This document shows positions 12,241 to 24,500 of a stretch of 64,000 nucleotides of DNA, one piece after another. Positions within the stretch are counted from its first letter, which is position 1; every line of letters starts with the position of its first letter. Both the position numbers and the translations under genes were made by a program. The notes beneath the pieces were generated by a model, which had not been told where the DNA came from, did no database searches, and was given only the letters and a program-made list of their open reading frames with translations. The stretch covers positions 5,332,001 through 5,396,000 of the forward strand of contig JAKZAN010000007.1 of the NCBI GenBank assembly GCA_023053545.1, in the 5' to 3' direction. This DNA is from Lepidurus packardi (Eukaryota; Arthropoda; Branchiopoda; Notostraca; Triopsidae).

Positions 12241-15200
12241 ATGTCTCCCAAAGAAGCATTGCTCGGTCGCATTTCAAGGTAGTTTAGGCTTACTTGCTAT
12301 TGCGCAGATTTGATTTTATCCCTCCTCCCCACTGGTGAAAACCTGCCTTACAAGTCCCATTTCTTGAGGATATAAGCTAAAAAGACGTCCTTATGAGGTT
12401 TTTAGGGATACCTTTCTAAGGCAGGTAATAAAACTTGGGCCCCAAGCGTTAAGTTTAATGAACCGTGAAAAAATTGGAGGAGATTTCAAATTATGGATCC
12501 AGCAAGTGAAGTGTGCCTGGCCATAAATAAGTTGATAATTTAATCCGGAAGGATTCGATGCTGACACGATGCTCGATCATGGACTGCACAACGCAAGGGC
12601 ATTGACTCACGCATTCTGTAGAATATCGAATTGAGCGAGTGAGCTCTTTGCGAGAAAAATCCCTAACAGCTGTTAAACGAGTTTTCTGTTTCAACTTTCG
12701 TTTGTCACACTCGTTCATACATTTGATCGGTATTTGTACACTTTTGCCCACATTGCGGGGATTTTCTTATGTTAATTTGCGTCTGATTTTCCTGTTTTCT
12801 TGTCTATTTGCAGATCGGACAGCAACAAAACTCAGCCCCTTGACCTGCAATTTTCCGATCTGACCGTCGCATTAGGCAAACACCCCAGCAAACGAATATT
12901 GTTGGATGGCATATCTGGCCATGTCCGACCAGGAGAAATGTTGGCTGTTATGGGGCCTTCAGGTATCGACCCTTTAATTAATTTTTTTTAATAAAGGGAA
13001 TTTTCTATTTAATTTTTAGCTTTTCCTTCTTTCTTTGGAACATTCATAATACTTTATTGCTAACGTTTATTGCATTCTTTCGTTTATGTAGGGTCCGGGA
13101 AAACCACCCTCCTTAATGCCCTGTCCGGAAGATTACCCGAGGGAATGATGGAAAAAGGACTCATTATGCTGAATGGAGAGAAGCTGAATAAAAAACTGCG
13201 CAGAAAAATCTGTTACGTCCTGCAACACGATATTTTCTTTCCTGGTCTTACCCTCAAGCAAACATTACGGGTAGGTGGGCTAGCGTGACAGGGAACGTTT
13301 ATGTAGTTACTTTGTAAACGTAGTTGGCAATCTCAACGTCTTTGCTGCGTTTTTTATTCAAATAGGATTGCTAAAATTGTACTTATTTTCTTTGCAGTAT
13401 ACGGCCATGTTACGACTACCGGATGAACTATCTTATGAAGAAAAGATGGAACATGTCAACCATATTATCAAAATTTTAGACCTGCAAGCGTGCCAAGATA
13501 CAAGTAAATATAACTTTGCGTAGTAGCAAAAGCTGTGCTCACCATTTTGTTTCTTTTGATTCGCAGTTATTGGAGACAGCATGATGAGGGGTCTGTCTGG
13601 TGGCGAGAAAAAGCGAGTCAGTGTTGCTACGGAGCTGCTTACAAACCCATCCGTCATGCTATTAGATGTAATTGTTCCGTACCAATAATGGTCCCCTAAA
13701 AAAAAGGGAGTTAACTTTTCCTTTTGTAGGAGCCTACATCTGGCTTGGACTCGAGCACAGCGCACAAATTAATGTCCACTTTGCAGCAGTATGCGCGCCA
13801 AGAGCATAAAACTGTCGTCATAACTGTTCATCAACCATCTTCTCAGATCTTTTATATGTTCGACCGACTCCTGCTACTTTGCAGCGGCCAGGTAAGGCTT
13901 TTTTCTTTTTACTCGAGCCTTCTCCGAGACCTTGAGCGTCTGGTTATTTTTAGACGGCCTATTTTGGCAAAGCCAGGAAAGTGGTGGACTTTTTTGACGG
14001 AATAGGATTGCCCATTGAGCCTCATTATAACCCTGCTGATTTTATTTGTGAGTATCTAATACAATTCTTTAAATTAAATCATGACAGTTGTGGCTTGTGT
14101 CTTTTTAGTGGAACAAATCCGTGGACGTCCGGAAACACGCGAAAGGATAGTGAATGCTTACAGAGAGTCATCTGTTCGTCAGCAATTTCCTTCGCGGTTT
14201 ATCACGGACATGGAGGCCAATTACATGACGTCCACCAGTACTCTGTATGAAAACTTCCTGGAGGGTTCTCAGGAACTTAATGGTACTTATAATTTTTTGT
14301 ATGTTAAAAGGAAAGCAAAACAGCATCCAATTGTTGGTGTAGATGCTGCCGCGGTGACAGAGCAACAAGTGCCTGAATGCGTGTGCCAGACTCCTACGTG
14401 GCTTATCCAGACAGACTTGGACAAACCGAAACAATTAGAAACACGGGTGGAGATTGACGGACACCTTGCCACCGTGTATAGTAGAATAGGTACTTTTCTC
14501 TTGCTAAATATTCGCCATAGGGGAGCATATAGCAATGTATCTTTTGTTGTGGTATTAGTTAAAGAAGAGGATAGTAGTCGGCCGTCATCGTGGTCCGATG
14601 GGTTAAGTCATTCCAGTCAGGATAGTCACAGTCAATGCGGCGATAAAAAGTTTCCAACTTCCTTTTGGACGCAGTTCAAAGTACTTTCCGAGTCCAGACT
14701 GTGAACCAACGAATCCGTTGACTCATCTTCTTCTCGAATTACCGTTTTAGGTGCTGTCCCAAAGAAATTTTGCTGAAGCTCGCCCTCGTATGCTGTCCAA
14801 ACTCAACGCCATACAAACCGTTACCTTAGCAATTTTGGCAGGTTTGTTATGGTGGCAGAAAGAAAGAAGTGAGCAGCATTTGTCAGATATTCGAGGCTGG
14901 ATGTTTTTTTCGACCACGTACTGGATGTTATTTGCACTTTTCGGCGCCCTTCACTCATGTATGCGTTATTTGACACCTCATAAGAGAAACGAGATGTTAA
15001 TCTGCGGGTCTTTAGTTCCTCAGGAGCGACCTGTCATTAATAAAGAAAGACAATCTGGAGCTTACCGCCTTTCAGCGTACTATTTAGCCAAGATGGTGGG
15101 CGAGTTGCCTTTAACAATCGCGTTGCCAGCTGTGTATCACATAATATCCTACGGAATGTTGGGGTACCATAGCACTGGGGTCTTTTTAGCCCTGTTAGCA

Positions 15201-15977
15201 TTTTTAGTACTCAACACTATCGTAGCTCAAGTAAATATCACTAGAATAAAAGGTTTTAAGAACGAGCACACAATTTTGTTGCTTTTTTTAGAGTGCAGGC
15301 TTATTTATTGGAGCAGCTTGCATGGACGTCCAGACTTCTGTCACTATTAGTGCACTTTATACACTGACGTGCCAATTATTCGGTGGATACTTGGCCACTT
15401 CTATTCCATCGTGGATGAAATGGATGCGCTACGGATCTATGGTTCACTATGCCTTCCAGAATATGCAAATCGTCCAGTTCTCCTGGGAAAATATAGCGTA
15501 AGTCCTGAACTGAAACCTTATTCTGCGCTGATCGCCGTGCAACAAATCCCGTTACAACCCCTCAGCTAAGCTACCTTCACTTGTCTTTTTGTTCTTCGTT
15601 CCCTTTTTCATTGCCATCAGCTTTCGCGTTTCGTTGGCTCCAGTGCTGCAATGCAATTTACAGCTGTATAAAATTCCTGCGTGATAACCCTTGCCGCTTT
15701 TCTGCACTGGGATCTAATTTCTCTTAATAACTTGTTGGATTGTTTTATTTTTAGGTGTGCATCCCGGGAAAATACCATAAACGGGTACCGGGAAAACAGT
15801 TCCCGGTTTGAGGCTTGTCAATCCGGCAAAGCGACGATCCCTGCAGATCAAATCTTGACATCTTTTGAAGGATATGATTTGGAAATTTGGGGCAACACTT
15901 TGGTGCTCTTGGGCTTCCTGGTCTTATTTCGAGTGGGCGGGTATCTTGTCTTGCGCTACGTCAGAAAACCGCGGTGA
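12241..15977 (+). CDS. ABC transporter, subfamily G half-transporter
   Basis: This encodes a membrane half-transporter (ATP-binding domain followed by membrane domain) that would dimerise to export lipids or similar substrates. Exons read: 12241-12278 (inferred first exon), 12814-12962, 13092-13270, 13398-13503, 13567-13667, 13730-13891, 13954-14047, 14109-14489, 14565-14680, 14751-14958, 15016-15230, 15292-15497, 15755-15977. They total 2178 nt in frame, about 725 aa. Visible motifs are Walker A GPSGSGKTT, signature [10 protein letters not shown], Walker [15 protein letters not shown] and the switch histidine in [10 protein letters not shown]. The membrane part has the ABCG hallmarks [26 protein letters not shown] and [18 protein letters not shown]. 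The start at 12241 is chosen because its donor leaves two bases that complete the arginine codon of the next exon. The 75-base intron at 14490-14564 has no stop in frame and could be retained. The family is certain; substrate and orthology are not. Confidence 0.93.
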
Positions 15978-16821
15978 GAGTGAACAATAGGGACAAGGGA
16001 AAGGCTTTCGTGAGGCAGGCAACTACACAAAGTGCAATGCAAACCCAGCTTATGCCATGGATGATCAAACCACCCAGAAAACTGAGTTTTCATTAATTGC
16101 CAATGATGAAATCGGTTCCGTTCGCCACGACAGAAGCAATACGCTAAGCAACATCAAATTATTGCTTCTCTTATTAATGTACGTCCTTCAAGATACCTTC
16201 AAACCGGTTCGGTAAACAGGGGTTTTATGCTTCACTCTTTCAATCCCTTTGATGACTGTGATTTTACGTAGGATTTCGTGATAACTAACGAAAACTTGCA
16301 AAGTGAAAAGCGAGAGAAACCAGCTGGGTGGCTGGTCTACCGTAAAAATGTGCAGTGTTTGTGACTTGTGCAGTTTTTTAATTCCTTATCTCACCGTCTT
16401 TTCCTTCTCCTGCTGCGGTTGTTAAATTTGTCCTTTTTTCCTTATCATTACTTGATTTTGATTTGATAGGTTAATATGAAATAATTTTGTAATTTCCTGT
16501 TGTATAGAGTCCAAGATGACTGCTTATTTGTGCCTGTGATATAGCTTATGCCCGCCTCTTTTGAACAACCCAGAGAAAGCATAATTGGAGCAATTTTTGT
16601 GAACAACGTGCATATACCATTAAATTCAGAAAGAATGTTTTACATATGTTACAGAAAAAGCACTCGCATCATTTTTTCGTTACAAATTCAGTATCATATA
16701 GACGTCGTTGATTGTGAAGGAAGCGAACACACAACTTCTCTTTTCACTACTCCGGAAGGGCGAGGGCATTTCGGTCTATGAAACTCTGGTTGATTTTACG
16801 TACATAAGCTAATTATTTGAC
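15978..16821. other. Convergent 3' intergenic region
   Basis: This lies between the ends of the ABCG gene (+) and RBM48 (-) and presumably contains both 3' UTRs. I see no further gene. Confidence 0.6.
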
Positions 16822-17792
16822 TTACTCTTTGAAAACAATCCTTTTTAAAGAGACTTGTCTTGGAATTAAGGCAATTGAAATGGTAGGATTAGTTTGCCTT
16901 GAATGAGGGAATAATCCTGTAGGTCGCGTTGGTAATTCGGGCGTATACTCGGAGACGGTATTTACATTGGAATCGGCTCCTGTTATAGGCTTTATTTGAG
17001 GGTTGCTTCCACCTCCTGTCTCATTCCAAATTGCGTATTTTTTCCTCGTGTCATGCAAGTCATGCGAACCCTTTCGCTTCAGGCCTTTCCCCTGGATTCG
17101 ACTGGGGTTATAGTAAGGAAACTGTTAGTAATGAACATTATTCTTGGTAAGTACTTGTAAAATCGATCGTGATTCTGATAGGGTGTACTGCAAGTTCGCA
17201 AATGAATCGATTTTCTTCGATCTACAAGCTTTTCCCTGGTGTCTTCTAAAGTTTCGAGTTCAGGAGCATAACATACATGAAGGACACCACCAAAAAACGA
17301 CCTGTTATCCAGATGACGTTTAGCAAACCTGACAAAACTTTGCATAAGTACTCCGTACAAAATATTAAACGCGTAATGGTACCTTGCCGTTGTTAGTCTT
17401 TTGTAGGTGAATAGATAAACATCCGTGAATTCTTCGCGAGGATAATCTGACAATTTGGATGATCCGTCTAGTTCACCGAACTTGCGACAGAGATTCTCTA
17501 ACTCCTCATGAATAGCAATAGAAGGCACACCGAATATTAACAGGTGACGAGATTCATCATTGACCGTGTAAACCTAAAACATAATAGGTCATTATTGTTT
17601 GCTCGAAAATCGAGAAAGTAATGACTTAAATTTATAAGGGGCATAAAAACTTGATTTAACAATAACAGAAAAGAAAACGTAACGAACTTTAATAGCTGTT
17701 AACTTCTTTCCTTGTCGATAACGTGCCCGCGTTGTACATAAAGCTTGCTGTTCATGATGAGGCATTTCCTTAATTGCGGATACTTCGGACAT
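16822..17792 (-). CDS. RBM48: RNA-binding protein 48
   Basis: RBM48 is an RRM protein that in other animals acts with ARMC7 in minor (U12) spliceosome function. Exons on the minus strand are 17792-17688, 17573-17155 and 17101-16822, 804 nt in frame, 267 aa. The N-terminus carries the family segment HHEQQALCTTRARYRQGKK. After the first splice comes an RRM-like core with LLIFGVP, EFTDVYLFTY and SFFGGVLHVCYAPE, then ETLEDTREKL, matching the order in vertebrate RBM48. The 53-base second intron is supported by a TTACTAAC branch site and frame continuity. The first donor (GTTCGT) is weak, so that boundary is approximate. The C-terminal tail is poorly conserved. The gene is head to head with TAF10. 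Confidence 0.88.
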
Positions 17793-18099
17793 AACTTCAA
17801 TAAAGATAAAAATTGTACCTAGAGATCAGAAAAACACGTGTCAGACACCACAACAGTAATATTTCGCAGTGTTTTTGTTGAACCCCATGAACTTAAAGAG
17901 CAAGTCAACAAGAGTCGCTTGATGGCGGCACTTTTCGTTAGGTTTGGTGCGCTGTGGTTGTACTGGCGTAAGTACTACTCTACAAACTTTCCTTTCCTTG
18001 TATGTCGGCAGTTAATTGGCGTCTTGTTATTGAAGTAGGAGAGTTTATAAGCAAGCGACTTTTTTTTATTCGTTATACAATTCACTAGGTATCGCCATC
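17793..18099 (+). promoter_or_regulatory. Divergent promoter and TAF10 5' exon/intron
   Basis: RBM48 and TAF10 start codons point away from each other across this interval. A GTAAGT donor at about 17,968 and an acceptor before 18,090 suggest a leader exon with a short intron for TAF10. An ATG at about 17,922 is in frame with TAF10 through this splice and would add an N-terminal extension. The ATG at 18,100 has the better context. No TATA box is visible. Confidence 0.5.
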
Positions 18100-18649
18100 A
18101 TGGAAACGGACAATTATGATGAACAAGCATCCTCACAGGATGGATTGGACAACAACCCAAATGGCACTGCTGAGCAAGCCGCCCTTATGCAACAAGATGC
18201 AAAAACTCTAGGACGGCCACTGTCCGAGTTTCTTACTACGCTGGAAGACTACACTCCTACAGTAAAATTACAGAGCCAATATACATAAATAATTAACTCG
18301 TCTCCTTCGCTTTATTAGATTCCTGACGCTGTCACAAACCACTATTTGTCCTGTGCAGGCTTCGATGCGTCTGACCCTAGAATGTATAAAACAATGAAAT
18401 CCGTTTTAATAATTCTGACAGACATATTTCGTTTCTTGTAGAGTACGTCTAGTTTCTTTGGCAGCTCAAAAGTTCTTATCTGACATTGTAAATGATGCTT
18501 TGCAACATTGCAAAATGAGAGGCTCGACGCAGGTTGTTACTTCAAAGACCAAAGGTAAAGACAAAAGATACGTTCTCACTGTGGAAGATCTCGCTCCTGC
18601 CATGGCTGAATACGGCATCGTTTTGCGGAAACCTCCGTACTTTTCTTAG
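18100..18649 (+). CDS. TAF10: TFIID/SAGA subunit TAF10
   Basis: TAF10 is a histone-fold subunit shared by TFIID and SAGA, so it acts in RNA polymerase II initiation in the nucleus. Exons are 18100-18261, 18319-18383 and 18442-18649, 435 nt in frame, 144 aa. The N-terminus is acidic and Gln-rich. The conserved core runs from about residue 40: [16 protein letters not shown], then [45 protein letters not shown] and [16 protein letters not shown], ending KPPYFS. All are diagnostic of TAF10 in order, and the length fits the short arthropod forms. Confidence 0.95.
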
Positions 18650-20159
18650 ATTATTTTCGTTTGCTTTACGAATTATTGTTCTGTATGCCTTTCCAACATA
18701 TTTTGTTATTACAAGTCCTTTCTGTACAACAAATTGCTAGAAACAATAATTCCATGTGTCGTAACAGTAAGGAAGGAAGGAAACGCGTTTTTCTAACTTG
18801 GAATGAAGGAAGGAAGCAATTATGTCAACCCGAACTGAGACAAGGTTATATTCCAAGGCCTTTCACATCGCTCGCGGCTGCACTTTGGTTATTTATAAAA
18901 AGTCATGACCTTTCTCATGTCATAGTTTGGCAACCGCGGTGATAATATTTAGCGTACGGGTACCCCAGGCCTGGGACACACCCATAATTTTCAATTGTGT
19001 TGCCTAACGCCGTCCTCTTTTGGCAATGGAACCGCGTAAACCAAAGGAGAAACCCGTGATAAAAGTTGGAACACAAGACGTGTGTTTGTATCGAAGGCGT
19101 ATACGTAGTAGAAGACTTGTCCTACATTGAAGGACATGAGAGGAGTAAACAACATTCTCACGTTGGCTAGCCAGACGACGGGTTAAAAACGGAAAGAGCG
19201 TTTGACTATGCTTGGATTCTTGTTCTAGTCCCGACCGTGAGCTATACACATCGGATATAAAAGTACTTGTGAAACGCCTTGTGATTTCGAAGCCTTCTCC
19301 CTAGAAAGGTAGGCAACAACGGGTTTTCCTTATTATTCCCAGGGTATGGGCAATTCCGGGAAAGGCAATGGTTCCTTTTCCCCCGTGCGAGGAGTTTTGT
19401 CAGAAACCCAATAAATTTTCAGCAGGAAAACCGACACTTCTGAACCTCTGTCAAGTCCCTAGACAAGAGACAGAGAAAAGTAGCCCTATTTTTTTTAAAT
19501 CTTGGAAGAAGCCTTTAAGCAGAAACAACCGGGGGTCCCCCGTTGACTGAACTTTCATCGTATATAAACCTTCAACAATCCCAGCACTCGATCATTCTAA
19601 TCTTCTTATTGATGAGGCTGGTATTGTAATTTCGTCCCGTGCGTTGACTGAAGTGTTTGAATTGAGCTAAAATATAACAGTAAAGATTCCGTTCATTACG
19701 GCTGCGCATTAACCGTATTGTGTGTGCGGGATTTTAGCACGTGCGGGTATCTTTTTTTGAGAGATCAGATATCACAACAACAACTGATAAGTGAACAATT
19801 ACATTCGTCCTTCTTACGGTAACGTATTGCAAAATTTAAACGTCTCTTTCGTTATCTTATTTTCTTATTCATTGTTGATAGCAGACAGTAAACCATAGTG
19901 TGTGTACTTTTGCATCCTGCAACTTTTGTTTCAGTTGGTTTAGCTTATTGGAAAGTGTACCAACATCCAAGTTGTAGTTCATAAAATAAAAGGGTGATCG
20001 ACTAGGGGAGCTGTTCTCGAGGATCAGCTAATTACTTTTTATTCATGTTTCTTATCAATGGAAAACTAATTTTATTTTTATGTATGCTGTAAAATGTGTG
20101 TGCTAAATTCATTTGTATTGAGCATTAAACAGCTTTTAATGCTTGTTTCTTTTTTATAG
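18650..20159. other. Intergenic, possible promoter of the PFKFB-like gene
   Basis: No exon that I can support. There is a TATATAAA box at 19,561-19,568 and another TATA-like TTTATAAAAAG near 18,890. Either could belong to the downstream gene, whose first coding exon is not identified. Confidence 0.4.
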
Positions 20160-21583
20160 CAAGCTGTTCGAAAGTGTATTACCGATTCCAGAGCTTGGGA
20201 TGATTGCAAATTTCACCGAAACATTGAAGCAGCTCTTGTCCTGGCTCCATACTTTGTCCTTGTACGGATTGTATCTCCCAGCAATGGACCAGTTAAAGGA
20301 GCAATTGCAGAGGTTACGATTCGATCAAGAAAGCTCGGTAACTACATTATAGACTACATAAGCTCGCATCAAACCCATTATGATCTCCCGTTACAGTTTT
20401 GGCTTGTCTTTGGTGAACAGGGCAAAGAAAGGGACGGTAACGGCACGCAAACGGTGGAGTCCATTCCTACTTTACATTCCCCTGGTCAAACACTAACGGT
20501 CCTTATGAACCGTACAGCCCGCCATAGAACTATCTACTTATCGCGGGTAAAATTCTAGCACACAGTACCCTTGATTAATATACATATTGTTAAACATAAC
20601 TTTTATAAAAACAGCATGGAGAGAGTGAGTACAATGTGGCTGGAAGAATTGGCGGAGATTCAGATTTGTCCCAACATGGTCGTAAATACGCAGAGGCCCT
20701 GGCGCGTTATTTCCCGAGTCATATTATACCCCAGTGTACTGATGCTGAATTGAAAGTATGGACGTCATGTATGAAGCGAACTCAGCAAACGGCACATGGC
20801 ATTAAAGTACCACAAGAGCGACTGGAAGCCCTTAACGAGTTGAACGCTGTAAAGCTTCGGGTCCAATTCTTTAGGATATATAAATATCTTTTTAATGTAG
20901 GGTGTTTGTGATGGGATGACGTATGAAGAGATTGCCGATCGCTATCCACACGAGTTGGCTGCAAGAGATGCAGATAAATATGGCTATAGATACCCTGAAG
21001 GAGAATCGTACGCCGATGTGCTCGATCGTGTTCAACCAGTTTTATGGAGACTGGCGGGAGAAACCAACGTTTTTATTGTCGCACATCAAGCCGTCATTCG
21101 CTGCTTGTTGGCGGCCCTCACGCACAGCAGTAAAGGTAATTATTGCCTTCGTTGTGTCTTGCTTTTCTAGACCTCATTAGTAATTGGATTATTGGTAACT
21201 TCGTTTGGTATTCAGATGAGCTCCCGTACATTCATGCGCCTTTACACACCGTTATGCGGGTTACACTCTCTCCATCAGGGCAGTATCAAATGGAGTTGAC
21301 GCCCCTAAGGGTAGCATGTGTGGATACCTACCGAGCGAAGCCCATAGTAAGTACACTTTTTTGCCAAACGTTTATAGGAGTTGCTTTCCGGAGCAGTGCT
21401 GAACGTAACAAGCTTAGGTTTTTTCTTTCCTTTTTTAATGCTCTTGCGTTCAATTTGAGGAAAGCCAGCGGGGTTCAGGGTATAGTATTAAAAGGACGCG
21501 AGATCAAGCACATGCGTTATCGTGTCTTGGACAAAACATGGAATCGATCCTGTCATAGTCGTGCAAGTTTAGTGGTGCCGTAG
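20160..21583 (+). CDS. PFKFB-type histidine phosphatase domain protein, 5' end not found
   Basis: Exons are 20160-20546, 20615-20848, 20901-21135 and 21216-21346, plus a last exon ending 21583 (start probably 21479). The second exon begins with the histidine-phosphatase signature after RTIYLSR, giving RHGESEYN, then [53 protein letters not shown] and [11 protein letters not shown], then [13 protein letters not shown]. These are the fructose-2,6-bisphosphatase half of PFKFB, with catalytic RHG, the second Arg and His, and the acidic NEL region intact. The first visible exon (129 codons) shows neither the kinase P-loop nor other PFK-2 motifs. It has beta-strand-like hydrophobic stretches, and a second frame is also open over 20,160-20,337. 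A true start codon is not identified. The product is probably a sugar-phosphate phosphatase; a full bifunctional enzyme is not supported here. Confidence 0.8.
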
Positions 21584-24500
21584 GAAACCGCATACTATAA
21601 TTATTCCTTGTTAGCCACTTACATTTCACAAGGGGTGAACACAATTCACTTCTGATTTTAGATTTACTTCACTGGCTTCTCGAGCTTCTACGTCAAATAG
21701 GAACAAATAGAAATAGAATAGGAACTCTTTATTTTTCTTTATTTATGTTTTTCTTGGTCTCTTACAGAATTGTAGTATCAACCGAACAAGAGAAGAAGCT
21801 TTGGTTACTCTTCCTTCTCATTTTTAACTACGAAGATTTTTGAAGCTGTGTACGTTATATGAGTGTAACTGAGTTTTCGTAAGGCTTTTTAAAGAACGGA
21901 AAACCTGTCCTGAGAATCTTGTATGTTATTAGATATCGTGTTATTTTTTTGGGATATCCTGTGGTGATATTTGTATTCGCGGGCGGCAGTTACGGAATTA
22001 GTACGCTCAGTCACTAAAGTTTGCACACCCAAGTTCAAGTTATGTTTGCAACACTATCCGCCTGCAAGTGCAGTTGCTGGATAGAAAAATGCTCGGTTGG
22101 TGTCGAACCAGTTAAATGTGTCACACTAAACTGATAATTAAGAACGGTCTGTGTGTCCTGGACTGTAACTTCTTATAGAAAATGTCTTACCAGCGGTGAC
22201 GGTTTTCTATACATTATGGTCAGATTTTTATTATGTTAACATCGTAGTCTCCCATGATTTGATGCGTTGAGACAATGAGTTATTGTAGTAATGTTTGACT
22301 TGTACATATATTTTTTTCCTGATAATCGTCCATGTATATGATTTTTATTATAAACCGGGATTCCTCCAGTTCAATCGCGTTTATTACTTGCAGTTTAAGT
22401 ACCCCATCAATTTTGTTTTGGCACGGTTAATTCTTTAAATTCTGCTGTACGGTGCCTTTCATTCCCATGATGTATAAGTAGTGCTATTCATCACTTCGCG
22501 TGACAGGCGCCTTACACTTTTCTTTCTAAGCTGACAAAGTTAAATTAATCACCAGAAACTTAAAAATCAATACTTGGGAATTAAATTCCTTTTTGTCCTG
22601 TTTGCCGATGAGTGCCAAATTGCGTCTCTGAATGCAGTTCGCTGAAAACCAAAGCCGAGAGCAGCGAAGGCGACTCGTGTTTCCATAAGAAGCTTTTTAA
22701 AACTTAGTTACTGGTTACACTTGGGGGGAAAAACAGAAAGGAACAAGAAAGAGAGTTTATCGTCACCAGAATCTCGGCTTATGAGAGATCGGGCGTGAAA
22801 AGCATCCATGAAAACAACAAAGTGATACGTCTTAGTCTCAGTCTCATGAGCCCATCTCTGGTCATAGCTCATAGGACGTTTTATGTGATTCCACCGATCA
22901 TGATCATCATGAAGAAACTTCACCTATATGTATGCCGATACTTTCGCTTTTGTGCTACGAAGCCTTATTTTTATGGCACTCTTTATTTCCTTGCCCAATC
23001 TCCACCTTTCTGGGGAAACGGCACTATCAAGCCTCTTAGAAGGTCTCTAAAAATATCCAACGAGTGTGATAAGTGCCAACCTTCCGTCCCACATCAAAGA
23101 GGAGCCCTATATTGTCTGCCTATCATATTAGAACGTCGCGGTCGTAGAAAAAATCCAGGCAATGGCCGTTTGGACGGATCTGCGATATATTAGAAACGTG
23201 AATGTATTTTCCACTCTTGTCCTGCCTCTTTGTGGAAGCTAATGGCATCGCCATGTCTGCTGAGCGAAACAACACTGCACGAACAGCACATGTGCTTCAA
23301 AACTTGGGGTTTGGGATTTGATATGTCCTAACTTAATCATACCTAATACTATATCCTAGAGGTTGAAAAGCTACGAAGGACCACCAAGAAAACAAGACAA
23401 CATGAACCATAAGGGCGAATCGGAAGTTCTGAGCGTTAACTGCTGTTGCTGCGGAACTGGTTCCGTTATGGAGAGCATGGGCGTTACTTCGGGATGGCCA
23501 AGGAGGCAATACTAGATCGGTGGGTGCTGGAATGATTTCGTTGCAGTACGAGACGAAACAGCACGAGCTGCAGGACTGGGTATGGGTCGAAAGTACATTA
23601 GGTTTCAGAACTTCGATAAAGTTAAAATTTCCAGAAGCTGCTTACCGTGAAGTTGCCCTGGCGACGGCATCCCATATCGACACAGTCGTCTTTAGTCGCA
23701 CATTTTTTATTGACGAGTACACTTACGCCGGAATGGTCGATGGCGTGTAAGGTATGGCAAGCATCGGCGCCTATTCATTTGCATAATTGGCAGAACCCAT
23801 TCATTTAAGCGGAGATAGCAAATTTTACACTGAATAAATTTTTACCGTCCTGGCATGGGCGGTCGATGGCAAACTTGTTGCATACGTTGTTATCCGTTAC
23901 ATTAAAACAGACGTAACACGTAATTGCTATTTGTTAATTTCCAATTTGCATATCCGAGGCAGCATAGGAAAAGCAGTTAAGGAAATTGGGGAAAAGGAGA
24001 AAAAACACACATTAGTACCGTGAGTGAGGGTATAGCGACTTGTCGGCTATAATTACGTTCTTTAACAACGCCGTGCACCCCCCTTCCATCTTCGTACAAG
24101 ACCAGGAAAAGGACTACCAATACGCTTCCAAGCAACCGCATGGCTTTCAAGTTGCAGCTTCCAAGGCAACCATTTTATTTTTGCCTTCCTTTGCGGGTGC
24201 GGAAAACCACCTAAGAACAAAAATTCCATTACTCCTTTGTTTTTTTAAATCCAATAAAGAACCTTGCGCGCAACTTATATGAAATGTGTTTATAGCCTTA
24301 TAGTGGGTGGCTGAAACACATAGTTGCTTTATAACTGCCTGTGAGAAAAGCCTCACTCGAGTTGGCCTGACGGTCGCTCGAGCACACTCGAGTCGGTAAT
24401 TCCTTTGCAATGCCCGCATAGTTTATAACGGAGGTTTTGTTCTGGATCTGCTGATTTGACAACTTTACTGTGGCCTCAAAGTGACTTCCACTTACCCACC

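Noticed and set aside
14283-14310. Possible 28-base intron in the ABCG gene (GTACTT...AAAAG)
   Set aside because: Too short for splicing, and removing it breaks the frame; read as coding.
22795-23193. 132-codon plus-strand frame
   Set aside because: Composition is not protein-like and nothing is recognised; the minus strand is open in the same place.
24356-24395. Three CTCGAG sites within 40 bases
   Set aside because: Striking but short; no known factor array with this spacing and no adjacent gene.
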